Source: Syncephalastrum monosporum B8922 (Eukaryota; Mucoromycota; Mucoromycetes; Mucorales; Syncephalastraceae). Taken from it: a DNA stretch of 64,000 nt. The notes under the pieces are model-generated. The model searched no databases. It was not told where the DNA came from and was given only the letters and a program-made list of their open reading frames with translations. This document shows, in pieces, positions 48,208 to 60,172 of this stretch. The number at the start of each line of letters is the position of its first letter. Positions within the stretch are counted from its first letter, which is position 1. The position numbers and the translations under genes were made by a program. Location: NCBI GenBank assembly GCA_000697355.1, contig JNEN01001200.1:1-64000 (forward strand), read 5' to 3'.

Positions 48208-51200
48208 CTAGGACCGACTGGGCATGTTTTCCTTGCCCTTCTCATTCGAAACCGGTTCCTCGTCCGGGATCAGCCTTCGCAAAAGCTCGCTGACCGTCGG
48301 CATCTTGTTCAGCTGTGCTTCCGCCCGACCTCTGTCCTCTTCCGTCGCTTCCTTGTCATTGATCTGGCGCTTGAGTTCGGCCCGCTTGTCGTCCACGGCC
48401 TGAACACGCTGCTTGAACTGGTAGTACAAGATCTCAGCGCGCTGGAGCGTTTCTTTCAGGTCAATGTTGTTTGACAAATCATTGATGTACTAGAAAGAAT
48501 GCGTCTACGAGTGAGCCAAAGTCGTGTCTATCGATAAAAAAAAGGGAGGGGGGAGAAGGGGAAAGTTGTACCTTGAGAATCTCGTCAAAGTTCTGCAGAT
48601 AGTCAATCATGACGTCGCGGTGCTGATCCAGGATGGACAGCGCGATGAACAGGTGGAAATGGTCGGTCAAGTAATTTGTCCAGAGCACCTCCCATAGCGT
48701 CAGCGTGTCGTCCCAGCTAAACTCGCGCTTGAACCACACCAGGAGCCATCGGAAGCAAAAGAAAAGATTGAAACTGTCCGTACGCTGCAGGTGCTTGTAC
48801 AGGCTCGGGTCCATGAGCTGGATCAGCACGTCCATGGTCAACAGCTGGTGATGCATGCCGGTCTGATCCATGTAGAAGTTGGACTTCTAGCATCCTCATG
48901 TCAGTATACACACAATCCATCAAGATGCTTCATATTCCATCACGAACCGCGCGTCCCATGAAGCCGCAAAAGGCGGCAAACACCAGGCCTTCGTCGCGAA
49001 TCACCGCATAGAGCGGCGAGACGAGGTCAGACATGCCCTGGACATAGCCGAGGTCGGTATTGTAGACATTGTACGTGCAAAGGATCTCTTTGAGGGTCTC
49101 GAGGTGTGCATTCGTGCCGACGTGCATCAACGGGTCTGGGTTGGGCATGTCCTCCTTGGCATAGAACGGGATCGTCCGATCGGTGCGGTGGACGTCCTTG
49201 TCGATCCGGTGCTTCTGATCCATAAACTCCGGCGAGTTGCGTACCTGCTCCGTATCCCACTGACCTTTGAGCTGCTTGTACTTGGCCCTAAACACACCAC
49301 CCCATAGTCTCCTCGGTGAGATCAAGCAAAAAAAAGTTCTCCTTTTCGTCTTACCTCTTTTCATCCGCGATGTGGTCCCGATCCGCCTGTGTCGAGTCCC
49401 ACGGGTAGACATCGGTTAAAAAGAGCCATGCCTCGGCGCGCACGCGTGGATCAAGACCGCCGCAAAAGATCAATTTGCGGACATAATGTGCGTCGACCGT
49501 GAGGCGCCCCAGCGGATCAAAGAAAGCGTGCCATTGGTCCGCCGTCACAGGGTGCGTGCGCGTATGGGTCGGGATCGAGGCATCATTTTCAGACTATCAT
49601 GGACGTGTCTACAATGAGATATAACGTGCATCACATGGGCCATGGTCATCATCATCACTTGCATTGAGCACCTCAAAGGCCCCGAGCGCGGTTTGTTCTT
49701 CCCAGCTGTCGTCGTTGTGTCCCCAAAGCCCCACATGTCGGTATCGCCGCTCGAGTGGCGCGGCCTGATCGGACTGGGCGGCTAGGCTCGCCGCCCACTT
49801 GGCGAGATAGATCCGTGCCGAGTCGTAATCATCGATCGTGGCGCGCACAGCATCGTTGTTGCACATGCTCTGCAGCCGGGGCGGGAGGAGCGGCACGATC
49901 GGCTTGGATGCAGGGTGACTCAGGACGTTCACTAGAGGATATATATATATGTGTGTGTGAGAGAGAGACAGGGAGAGAGAGAGATTCCATTATCTCATGG
50001 TGCCGTGGATAAGGGGACACGTGCCTGCCGCTTCACGCGAGAATTTGGTAACTTTGGAGAATTTCTCTAGGATGTTCCACCTCGCTTCTTTCAAGGCCTA
50101 TAGAGCACAATCAGTATTTTTTTTTCTCTTTTGTTCAGACATATATGTCGATGGTGGAGAGAACATACCGCAACAAAGGGGTCCATCTGGGCCGAGTCGA
50201 ACAAGGATGTGTCTGGCTTAGGCGCACGCCGCTCGGGAGTCGGATTGTCGGGTGCAGGCGTCCGCAAGGTCTTGTCTGCCTGGTCTATGGCTCTGTCGAC
50301 CAAGTAGAGCTTGCTATCCTGTTTGGATCTGAGGAAGGAGGGGTGGGGGTTGGCAGGACAAGAGAACGACTAGCCTTAATGTCATGTCCCTCTTCCTATA
50401 TTCTTCACTTACTGGACAAGAGGCACGAGTTGGGACAGGCGGTCGATGAATTCATCGCCGCCCCAACGCAGATGGTTGTGAACGCTGAACTTGCCACCCT
50501 GCGTGTTCTTTTGGAGCATCGTGCTGCGGCTTTCGTCGTCGTGGAACCAGAGCGGTGCGGACGAGTGGCCGTCGCGGAAATTGATGACGATACTCCCATA
50601 CCACTTTGTGATCGACGGCGCATGCACGACCAAGGATTGAATGTCCTGTACCGAGTTGGAGAACGCATACAGCTCACACATGTCGTGGGTCAGTGAGGGT
50701 ATCATGACGGTGCAGGCTGTCGCATCACGTGGGTCAGCTCAGTGGGTCTGCTTTTCATTGGTTTCTCTTTTTAGTCTTTTCCGTTTCTTTACCAACGTCT
50801 TTTTCGTCTTCGGGATTGCTGTCCACTTGCACAAACGCGTCCATGTCCTTGGAAAGGATCATGTTCTCGGGTGTCCATGCAACGAGGTGCTCATGGGTAT
50901 CCTACCATGGGGGGTTAGGATAAAGAAAAGGAACACAAAAGAGAAAGAGGCAGAATTGACCTTTTGGACGATAGAAATGTAACCAGGAATATAACCCTCT
51001 GTGTTACAGGACGTATGAACGTAGACTTTGGACTTTGAGTAGAGCAGCTTGACAGGAATGTCTCCTGACGTTTTTGTGGTTATTGCGGCTGCGGGGTCTA
51101 CTTTTGCCGTTGTGGCCGTAGGCGGGATCGAAGTGACCCCGGGATCCTGCACAATCTAAACCGAGATTGCTGTGTTATGAAGAGGATCATTGTTTAATGA

Positions 51201-51252
51201 ATGTTTTGCGATTGCTATTTACAGAAAAACTGTCTTCGGTCGAGCTTTCCAT
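48208..51252 (-). CDS. TBC-domain RabGAP (Gyp7/TBC1D15 type)
   Basis: Eleven exons (minus): 51252-51223, 51155-50961, 50901-50793, 50716-50413, 50328-50169, 50097-50025, 49931-49672, 49593-49355, 49287-48948, 48886-48572, 48489-48208; 768 aa. The N-terminal part (KLLYSKSKVYVHT, PGYISIVQK, GGDEFIDRLSQLVPLV) matches the Gyp7-type N-terminal region. The TBC domain has the Arg finger RIDKDVHRTDR and the Gln finger LGYVQGMSD, so both catalytic residues are present. Gyp7 stimulates GTP hydrolysis on Ypt7/Rab7 in vacuolar traffic. Two donors are unusual: GC at 50024-50023 and GTGCTC at 49671. The 30-nt first exon is inferred from phase. Confidence 0.88.
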
Positions 51253-51392
51253 GAGTCAATGTCAAGAAAGAGGAGAAGCGAGAAAGAGAGGAAGAAGAAG
51301 AGGAAGAAAAGAGAGAAAGAAAGAAAAGAAAGAGAGAAGGAGAACGAAAGCAAAAGTGAAACGCATGATGAGGTTCGATTTTTTTCAGCCAA

Positions 51393-53015
51393 TCAAAAGA
51401 GAGGGACGGCATGAGGGAACGCGCGGCGTCGGTGAGTGTTCACATCGTACTCGTTGACGACCGCGCCTTCGATGCCGACGAACAATCGCCGCGACTGCTC
51501 GGGCGAAAAGCACAGACCGGAGGTACAGCGTGATGGATGTCCTTCCGCTACAGGGATCGTTTGTTGCTCTTCAAACCGACGTGTGTCCACGATATGCACC
51601 CGCGCTGCCTGCTCTGAAAATGCCAAGAGGTCCATACATCCCGACTGCGCGTATTTCACACATCGCACCGCGCCTTCCTTCTTCTCTCAGGCTCAGTAAA
51701 TGATAGGGAGCCCTCTTTTCCAGCACTTACCTGCGTTGTCAGTTGAGCAAGCTCCCTCCGCATTCGAATATCCCAGATATGAACCGTTCCGTCCTGATTT
51801 CCAGTCGCGAATTGATCCGATGCTTTGTTCCACGACGCCGAAAAGCTGGCTGATGTTTTGGTGGCTGTACAAGCAAGGACAAAGCGGTATAAGATCGTTT
51901 CTTCTGTTCCTCTCTTCCTCGCATATTACTTACGTCGTATCTTCCCCACGTCCCGGAAATGGGCCGAGGAGGATGTGACGGTTTCGAACCAGTGTACCAC
52001 ATCGCTATCGGCGGTCACCACCATTTTGCGCCCGTCTGGACTGACCTCGGCTCCAAAGGAGAGTTAACGAAACAGCATGATTTAATTTTCATGCGTGTAC
52101 ACGCGTGGGTACGTATGTATATGTCTATATAGATATAGGGTGGAGAGGGAAACATACATATATACATACCAGTATTAATAGGGCTTTGGAATTCAATGGT
52201 CTGGCCAAGCTCGAGTGAGGGCAGACTGTAAATGCGCAGCAGACAGTCGTTGTTGGTGACAAACAGCTTCAGCTGACCATGGACGGACTGGATGCAGAGT
52301 CCATTATTGATCAGGTCCAGGGACGAGGAGGTGATCTGCTCCATGATCTGCCACTTTTGCAGGTCAACCAGGGAAAGCTGGCCCTTGCTGCCTCCGACTG
52401 CCAAATATCCATTGCTACGCCCAATATAGAAATAAATGTAAGGATCCCCAGCAAACAAACAATAGGGCATTTAAAAATGACGTTCGTACCCGACAGCCAG
52501 GCAGGTGGGTGTGTACGTCAATTTGAGGGAAGGATAGTCGGAGCGCATCGCACGTGAGTTGTACTATCATTATGCAGCAACACGATAGAGCATATTATCC
52601 GTTATCATGTGTGTTATTATTACTTGATTGGGTCGGTTTTTTTTTTTGGTCCGAAGCAGGCCTCACTCACATACCCGAATGATGGAGGGTCCCACCGCCA
52701 GAAACATGTTTTCCTCGTTCGTCATCACGAGTAAGTCGCGCAGTTGCCTAATCATAGCGTGCATCAGTACAGAGCAAAATAAAGGAACAAGACACTTTAT
52801 GCTGTCGCATGATACCAATGACCGACGGTCGGTTTGAGCGGATGCGCGCGCCAGCGGTTGACATTGACAAAGTGATAGTCAACGCTCCTTGTAGCAAAAG
52901 GGGAGAAATAGACGCGTTTATGCAAGGCTATTGGGATAGAGTAGTATTCAATGCCCACTTACGAGGAAATATCTTGGGTGCTCGTATACGGGATATTGCT
53001 GCGAAGGATGGTCAT
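51393..53015 (-). CDS. WD40-repeat protein (fungal C2A9.03-like)
   Basis: Eight exons (minus): 53015-52963, 52887-52816, 52747-52675, 52563-52490, 52414-52170, 52050-51934, 51864-51731, 51683-51393; 352 aa. Repeat blocks: NGYLAVGGSKGQLSLVDL, FATGNQDGTVHIWDIR and LAFSEQAARVHIVDTRRF. The text DYHFVNVNRWRAHPLKPTVGHWQLRDLLV and the DUF2415-like end resemble an uncharacterised fungal WD family (S. pombe C2A9.03 type). Function unknown; a scaffold role is inferred from the fold. The 5' end is unsure: the frame is open upstream of the ATG at 53015 but no AG acceptor is found there. Confidence 0.75.
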
Positions 53016-54229
53016 TCGATCCAAGAACGTGTATGTATATGCGCAAAAGAGAGAGAAAGAGATCGGCAGAAAATGGAAAAAAAAGAAGCAAAGTATATAT
53101 GTATTCAAAAAAAAGGAAAGAGAGGGGAGACCAGCAGCGTGGAAAATGGAAAAGAAAAGAAAATCTCCAAAAAAAACATGCACCATGTAGTTGTATGTTT
53201 GACCTGCAGAAGTCACCCCTCATCGTTCGTGTCTGTCTCTAGCTCTGTCTCTGTCTCTGTCTCTAATCTCTGATTGTCGGTTGCCTTCTCCTCATATTCG
53301 CGGTTTCGACCCATTATCGCAGTGGAGATATGGAGGTTTTTTTTTTGGGGGGGGGGTGTGGTTGGTGGGAGGGGAGGAGAGGTGACACCTACTTCATCAT
53401 GAGATGCCTCCACGGTAGACTGAAATGGTAACCAGCCTGAATAATTTGTTTTTGTCTGGTGTCGGTGGAAGGTATGGTTTGCGCTTCGGAAATGTCATCC
53501 TTCTCTAAAGGAGAACAACGCGTGTCCAATGTACCTACAGATTCTGTTGATATTATGGGTACCAGAAAAGAAAGAGGATTGGCAGGAGAAAAAAAAAAGG
53601 ACACATGATTGGGTAAAATGGAGCAGAAAGCAGTGAGCATAAATGTATCATGGGTGGGTTTGACTCAATGGAGACGAGAATAAAACAGAGGCAGCCAAAC
53701 AGACAGGTAAAGAGGACATGTACGTTTTCAAATAAAGAGGAGAGGAATGAGAACACGCGTATATTGATTTGGAAGACCAAAGATGAGCAATAGACAGGAT
53801 ACGGTGCGGTACAATACAGTACAATACGACACAATCATGTGCAGTATGTGGTATACAAAGGAATATGAAAGGAGAGCGAGAGAGACGCGCGCGCGCGTGT
53901 GTGTGCACAAGCGTGCTGCAGAATGGGGAGATGGCTTTGAGCCTCAGCCGGTGCGGTGTAATTCTGCTCTGCTCTGCTCTGCTTTGTGCGTGTGCAAAGT
54001 GTGTTGTGCAAAGTGCGAGTTGTATTTCGCGTCGCAAAACCCCGTTCTCTCCCAAACCTCCCTTGCTTTTCACCTCTTTTCCTTTCTTTCCTGCCCCACT
54101 CTTGCCTTTATACACACTCACCGCGGACCGACGACTCATTGTATACATTCCACTCCTACTAGATTCCCTGTTCTTCTTCTTCTTCCTTTTCTTCTCTCCT
54201 CTTCTTTTGTTTCTGGCAACCCACCTGTA
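53016..54229. promoter_or_regulatory. Divergent upstream region with possible extra exon
   Basis: 1.2 kb between the minus-strand WD40 start and the plus-strand APSES start. On the minus strand, 53400-53553 reads a protein-like segment (TQIIQAGYH-like: KQIIQAGYHFSLPWRHL) ending at a GTAGGT donor, possibly a 5' exon of the WD40 gene. It also holds T/G homopolymers near 53340, a CTCTG repeat near 53965 and pyrimidine tracts just before the APSES start. Confidence 0.4.
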
Positions 54230-55029
54230 ATGGCGGAAGGAAACAGCAGGATATACACCGCGGTCTACTCGGGCGTCGCCGTGTTCGAGACAATCATCAA
54301 TAGCATTGCTGTCATGCGGCGACGATCCGACTCGTATATGAATGCTACGCAGATCCTCAAAGTGGCCGGCATCGAGAAGGGTCGTCGCACCAAGATTCTA
54401 GAACGCGAGGTGCACTCGGGCGAACACGAAAAAGTCCAAGGCGGCTATGGCAAATACCAAGGCACTTGGTACGTACATGGCGTCTTTTTCCGCTCTAGCA
54501 ATGATGATACAACGGATCTTTTGTTCATGACCCATGACGTGCTTCTGATATATAGGATCCCGCTGGAGATTGGTCGCGAGCTCGCACAACGCTACGGCGT
54601 CATGGAGCTGCTGCTGGCGATTATTGATTTTGATCCGGCCGATACGGCCAACCTGACCACGAAAGAACAGGCCCTGGCCGCCCAGCGCAAGCTTGACAAC
54701 AACCGGGCCGGCATCTACACCAAGCACGCCAAGTCCTCGCCACGGCCCTCGACCTCGCCTTACGCGCACCGCCAACCGAACGCACCTGCGACGTCTCAAT
54801 CAGCCGCATCCGCATCGCCTACGACGACTGCTGCTTCTGCTGCTGCCGCCGCCTCTCCATCCTCTTCTATACATCCCCACTCACACTCACAACCCAATGC
54901 AGCGCCCGGCACGCCTTCGTCAGCAATCGCGCATGGACCGTCGCCTCTCCTTCCCGCGCCGTCGCCTCGTCTACCTGAGGGACCGCCTGAGACACGTACC
55001 CGGAAAAAAGTCAAACTCGCGCCCCACAC

Positions 55030-55062
<33 letters not shown>

Positions 55063-56914
55063 GATATCGTCGACCGCACCTGCCACCTCCACGCCACCCC
55101 CGCCCATGCATCCTACGACTACCACGAGCACATCCTCCTCCGCGTCGCAGCTGCCCGTCATGTCCAGCACGACCTTAGCCAACGTGCCGCACCCGTCCGA
55201 TCTGCCCGTGTCGCCCATCGACGAGCACCGCAACCTGCTCATGTCCATCTTTTTGTCCGATGACACCGCGTCGCTCCCGGACCTCCTCCCCGCGCACGAC
55301 GTCGACCTCGTCGTGGACGACCACGGCAATACCCCGCTGCACTGGGCGGCTGCGATGGCCCGCACCGCCATCACCCACTTCTTGATCGCGCGCGGCGCCG
55401 ACCCGCGCATCACCAACCAGAACGGCGAGACCCCGCTGGTGCGCTGCGTCCTGCACACCTACTGCTGGGAGACCGGCGCCTTCCCGGTCTTCCTCGACGC
55501 CTTCAAGGACACCCTCACCGTGCTCGACCGCCACCAGCGCTCGGTCCTGCACCACGCCGCCAAGATGGCCGCCGCCAACGGCCGCGTGCCCGCCGCCGTC
55601 TACTACATGTCCCACCTGCTCCAGTCCCCAGCTACCACCGCCGCCGCCCAAACCGTGCTCGACCTCCAGGACGACCGGGGCGACACCGCCCTGCATATCG
55701 CGAGCCAGCTCGGCTGCACCGAGCTCGTCGACCAGTTGCTCAAGGCCGGCGCATGCGTCACCCTTGAGAACTCGGTCGGGCTGTGTCCGGACGATTATAA
55801 GCGCGAACAGACCGCCGACCCCATGGTAAGTTGACTAGAGAGAGAGAGAGAGAGTGCGTGTGTGTGTATGTGTGTGCCATGCGCTCTGCTGGGATACGTG
55901 TCATTGACGCTTTCTTCCTTGTTATTCTTTTGTCGGTGGTTAGGCCGAAGACCAGCCCCACCTGGAGCGAGAACAATCCGTGACAGCGTCACTGTCGTCA
56001 CGGCCCCATGGATCCAGTCAGCGAGGACGCGAGATTGTATCGAGTAAGTGCTTGGAGGGGTTGGAGGATGGGGGAAGTAAAACCACACGCGCACACGCGC
56101 GCCCGCGTGCAGTCGATCTCATCCAACCTTTTCCGATCTTACCTTAGCTGTCCAAAAGATCGTGGACGCCATGGACGAAGAATACGGCGTGCAGCTGAAC
56201 CAGCACGAGCAGGAACTCCGTGACATGGGCAGCCACATCCAGGCCGCCAAGACCGAGCTCGAGCACGTGCGCAAGGAGCTCGAGACACGCCAGACGCAAT
56301 CGCAGCAGCTGATCGAGAGCCAGCAGCGCGTGCGCAACCTCGACACCGCCCTCGAAAAAGAGTACACCCATCTCCTCACCTGGACCCATGCCCGGCCGCC
56401 GCCCGACAGTCCCCCGCTCGACCCGGCCGCGCTCGACGCCGACCTGGCCGTCGCTGCCGACGATCCGCATCGCGTGCGGAAACTCAAGGCGCGCATCGCC
56501 GCCTACCGCCAAAATGACGCCGACCTGCAGGCCGAGGTCGACCAGCTCCGGGCCCAGTCCGCCGAAAAGGAATTGCAGTGCAAGCGCCTGATCGCGGCCT
56601 GCTGCCAGCTCCCGATCGACAAGATCGACGAGCTCGTCGAGCCCCTCACGCTCGCCATCGAGAGCGACCCGCCCGACCTCGACCTCGCCCGCGTCATTGG
56701 CTTTATGGAGAAGATCCGCCGCCAGGGCGCGTTTGCGGGCGCGCATCCCGCCGCCGCGGCTGGATCCACCTCCTCGTCCTCGGCCTCGTCGCCTTCGCTG
56801 GCCCAGCCCACCGCACCCGCCGCTTCCTCCGCACCGCCACCCGCCGCACCCGCGGGCCATCCACCCGCACCGTCGCCGCCGCCGCCGCCCACGAATCCGG
56901 TTACGCACGAATAA
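54230..56914 (+). CDS. APSES-type transcription factor with ankyrin repeats (Mbp1/Swi4 family)
   Basis: Exons 54230-54468, 54556-55825, 55944-56043 and 56148-56914, 791 aa. The KilA-N/APSES DNA-binding domain is at residues 10-110 (VFETIINSIAVMRRRSDSYMNATQILKVAG, then GGYGKYQGTW joined to IPLEIGRELAQRYGV). A Pro/Ser/Gln-rich linker follows, then ankyrin repeats (HGNTPLHWAAAMA, QNGETPLVRCV, RSVLHHAAKMAA, RGDTALHIASQLG). The coiled coil comes after that (LEHVRKELETRQTQSQQLIE). This order is that of Mbp1/Res1-like subunits of the MBF cell-cycle factor that drives G1/S genes. Alternative start codons upstream are only read-through. Confidence 0.93.
55029..55063 (+). repeat. CAG trinucleotide repeat (poly-Gln) in the APSES gene
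   Basis: About eleven CAG codons in a row in the linker between DNA-binding domain and ankyrin repeats. Confidence 0.9.
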
Positions 56915-57131
56915 TGTTCTCTCTCTTTCTCTCTCTTATATCTTTCTCTGCTTTCATACATATATACACCCCACACAATTCTCTCTCTCTCTCTCTCGCA
57001 CACACACACTGAACACTGATATATACATAGTGTGATCTGAATGTATTATAACATGGCCGTTTTTTTTTTTTGTTTCTCCTTTTCAAACTTTTCCAGTCTT
57101 TTTAGAGCGTGTGTTCGCTTCTTTTTAATTT

Positions 57132-59641
57132 TCAGTTTTCATCCTCATCCGCATCCTCATCGTCAGAAGAGTCCAAGGAGGGCGACTGCCACCGCCGTTG
57201 CCGCAGCTCGGGACCTTTGCCTTTGCTCTCGGGAGGATGGCTACTACTACGGATACTTGTACTGCTACCACTACCATCACCACCACCACCGCCACCACCA
57301 CTACTACTACTATAGGTATGACTATAACTCTCGCTGGCTCCTTCTTGCACCGCACGTCGATCGCCTGCACTCGACTCGACGTGAGACGGTGGCACGTGGG
57401 GTCGTGTTGCTGCTGTTTCTGCTGCTGTTTCTGCTGCTGCTGGAGCAGGATCGACCGTCGGCTGAGAGGGGGTATGCGCGGAAGGGGTGGGCTGGCGCGA
57501 CGGCGTCGGGCTCGGCAGCACGCTCAAGGCCTGGGTGAGGACCTGCATGGTCTGGAAGATTTGGTTCTGCACCGTTTCGAGCACCCGAAGACGCTGCACG
57601 ATGCCGTCCCGGGTCAGCGTTGACAGCGAGGCCAGCTGCTCGTCCGTGAGCTCGAGCGGCACCGTCTCGGCCGTGGCGGGCGTCGTAGGATGGGCCTGGG
57701 TCGGCAGCGACGCGAGTGGCACGAGCGGGATCAGGCCCTGGCCTGGACCAGAACTACCACTACCACCGCTGCTGGAGGAGGAAAACGGCGTGAAAGGGGT
57801 GTTGGCCGTGGACCCAGACGTGGAGGAGCTCGAAAACGGAGGAGGAAAGGGGTGGTGGGGAAGCACGTACGGGCTTGCATAGTTTGGCGGCTGCTGTGGA
57901 TGCGGGTGCTGCTGAGGATGGTGGGACTGAGATTGGGTCGGACCATGCGCGAAGGAGGAAAACGGGGGCGGTGGCGGCGGCTCCTGGCCTGGAGGATGAC
58001 CCGCTTGCTGGGGCGGCTGCGTAGCGTCTGCTGCCGGTACTGGTGGCGTCTGTTGTTGTTGTTGATGTTGTTGGTCTTCATTGATGGGCGCGTCATTCAA
58101 GACTGACCGGCGGCAAGTGGGGCAGCTCTGCTGCCGTTCCAACCAACTGCGCAGACAGTGGAAATGGAAGATGTGGCCGCACCGCAGCTTTTTGGGCTGA
58201 TTCAAAAATTGCTGCTGCTGGCGTTGGCGTGTGTCGTCGCCAGCCCGGGGCGTGCTCGGATCTCGAGCACTGTCGTCGAGGCGCATCTCTTCGCGGCAGA
58301 TGATGCACGTCGTGTCGTTGCGCGCAAAGTCCTGCTCCGTCGCGGTCGGGTATAGGTTGTTCATGTTGTGCGTCGCACGACGATACCGGTACAGGTCACG
58401 GCATTTCTGGAAAAAGGAGCGAAAGGTGACGTAGACGTCGCGAATGATGTGCAGTGGGAGCTGGTAGTAATAGCAGATGATGCAAAAGAAGATCGAATAG
58501 GTCACCAGTTTGAAGAAATCTGGTATGGGTATGAGTAAGTACACTAATATGTTCTTTCCCTTCGCCCGCCCTCTTTCTCTATTGCTTGTTTCTTATCAGT
58601 TACCTGTCAATATATCAAGATAGATGATGTACATCGATTTGCCCTCCCATTGCTCCTCACTGCGCAAATCCACCACGTTGATCACGTATTTTCCAATGGT
58701 GGACAGGATGGTGCAAATGAGGATGGTATACTGCAGTTCGTAGAAGAAGATGAGTGTTATCAGAACACGGCTGTAGGATCACCCCAAGATGTAACGTACC
58801 TCGAATCCAAACATGACCATCATGTTGGGACCTTTGACCATGGTGACACTGATGGCATATTGGGCCAGGACAGCGTCAATGATGAACAAGAGCGCCATCA
58901 GGTTCACCATGCGGACGTGGAAAGAGAGCTGATGTGTCGGCGACTGTTCCATCTGTTTTTTTTTTTTTATCAACGCATAAGCAAAGACACTGACTGATGC
59001 ATCATATCCATCCATTATAGAGAGAATTGACGAAACTATAGACTTACATATTCGACGCGGTCTTGGCAGAGCCAATGGAATATCTTGAGAAACAGGAGCG
59101 TGGTGAACACAATGATAAACTGGAGATTGAATTCCTCGCGAAAGATCGTCATGGCCAGACACGTCTCGGTCACAGCGTACCAAGAGCGCTCATACAGATG
59201 CTATATATATTGAATTGCGCCAAGAGTGAGTAAGAAATGCTACTGTCATTATCCTATCATTCTACAGCTATATACATGTACATAGACATGTATATAGCCA
59301 TAGCCATAAGAATGAGCATAAGTATAAGTATAAGCATTACCTCGACCTCGATGGCGCGTAGAGAGCCGAAGAAAATGGCCTGGAGAATCTTGCCAAAGCC
59401 AACGACGAGAAGCATGCCCATATTCATAAGAACCTGCAAAAGAAGGGTCCATGGTGTCAATGGTGACGACGGTTCGCGAATAAACGAAAAAGACCACAAA
59501 AAAGACACACACCATGATGCACGCGCTTGACTTGGAGAGGTACACGCATGCAGCGTAAAAGTTGGAGCGTTGGAGTACGGCATTGAGAATGACACCAATG
59601 GCCAGCAGTGAGGATAGACCACCGTAAAGAGCGAGGCGCAT
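57132..59641 (-). CDS. HRD1: Hrd1/synoviolin-like ER RING ubiquitin ligase
   Basis: Six exons (minus): 59641-59513, 59433-59341, 59200-59048, 58952-58800, 58730-58604, 58519-57132; 680 aa. Five to six hydrophobic spans fill residues 1-250 (ALYGGLSSLLAIGVILNAVL, FIIVFTTLLFLKIFHW, MALLFIIDAVLAQYAI). The RING-H2 motif follows: CIICREEM, CGHIFHFHC, CPTC. A long Gln/Pro/Ser-rich tail completes the protein. Hrd1 is the membrane E3 and retrotranslocation pore of ER-associated degradation. The motif order and the WLERQQSCPTCR spelling match. The C-terminal end carries Ser/Gly runs from CCA-type repeats (about 57270-57310). Confidence 0.94.
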
Positions 59642-60172
59642 GGTGCCAATGGACTATTCAAAAGTATCGAATGGGAGCACAGTAGCTACTAGCGACAGGA
59701 GACGTAGATAGTTGAAAACTGTAGAACTGAATAGAATAAGATAGGATTGAATAGAACAGAGTAGGAATATGGTGGTGTCCAGTGCTGCCAACAAGTACTG
59801 TCGCAGCCAATCAAAATAAATGGAGTAGCTTACTTGTTTGAGAACGAAATTGTTGCATTTTGTCACTTGAATGGCTGGTCACTTGACAGAAAAAAAGAAA
59901 CACGCACCATCTCTCCCTTTCTCTCTTTCTCTTTTTCTCTTTTTCTCTTTCTCTCTCTTTCTCTCTCTCTTCCTAGTTTCTCCTTTTACTAGCCTACGAC
60001 GAGGACAGGAGTAACCCGAAGGCTACATGTAGCTAGCTTATGATGACCCGAAGCCGCAGACGGAGGGGCTCACTTACACCCGGAACGCAGGATGAAGGTT
60101 CGCGACTGGACGAAACGAAGCGTGTCGCAGGCTAGCTTTAACACGCAGTCAAGCCATATGTCTTGTACTTGA
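59642..60172. promoter_or_regulatory. Divergent promoter region, Hrd1-like and orphan genes
   Basis: 530 bp between diverging starts, with a 65-bp CTTT/CTCT-rich tract (about 59907-59972). No gene seen. Confidence 0.4.

Noticed and set aside
54796..55458. 220-codon minus-strand frame with Cys runs
   Set aside because: Shadow of the GC-rich APSES exon; the poly-Cys run comes from the CAG repeat.
56144..56908. 254-codon minus-strand frame
   Set aside because: Antisense of the APSES coiled-coil exon; Gly/Arg low complexity.
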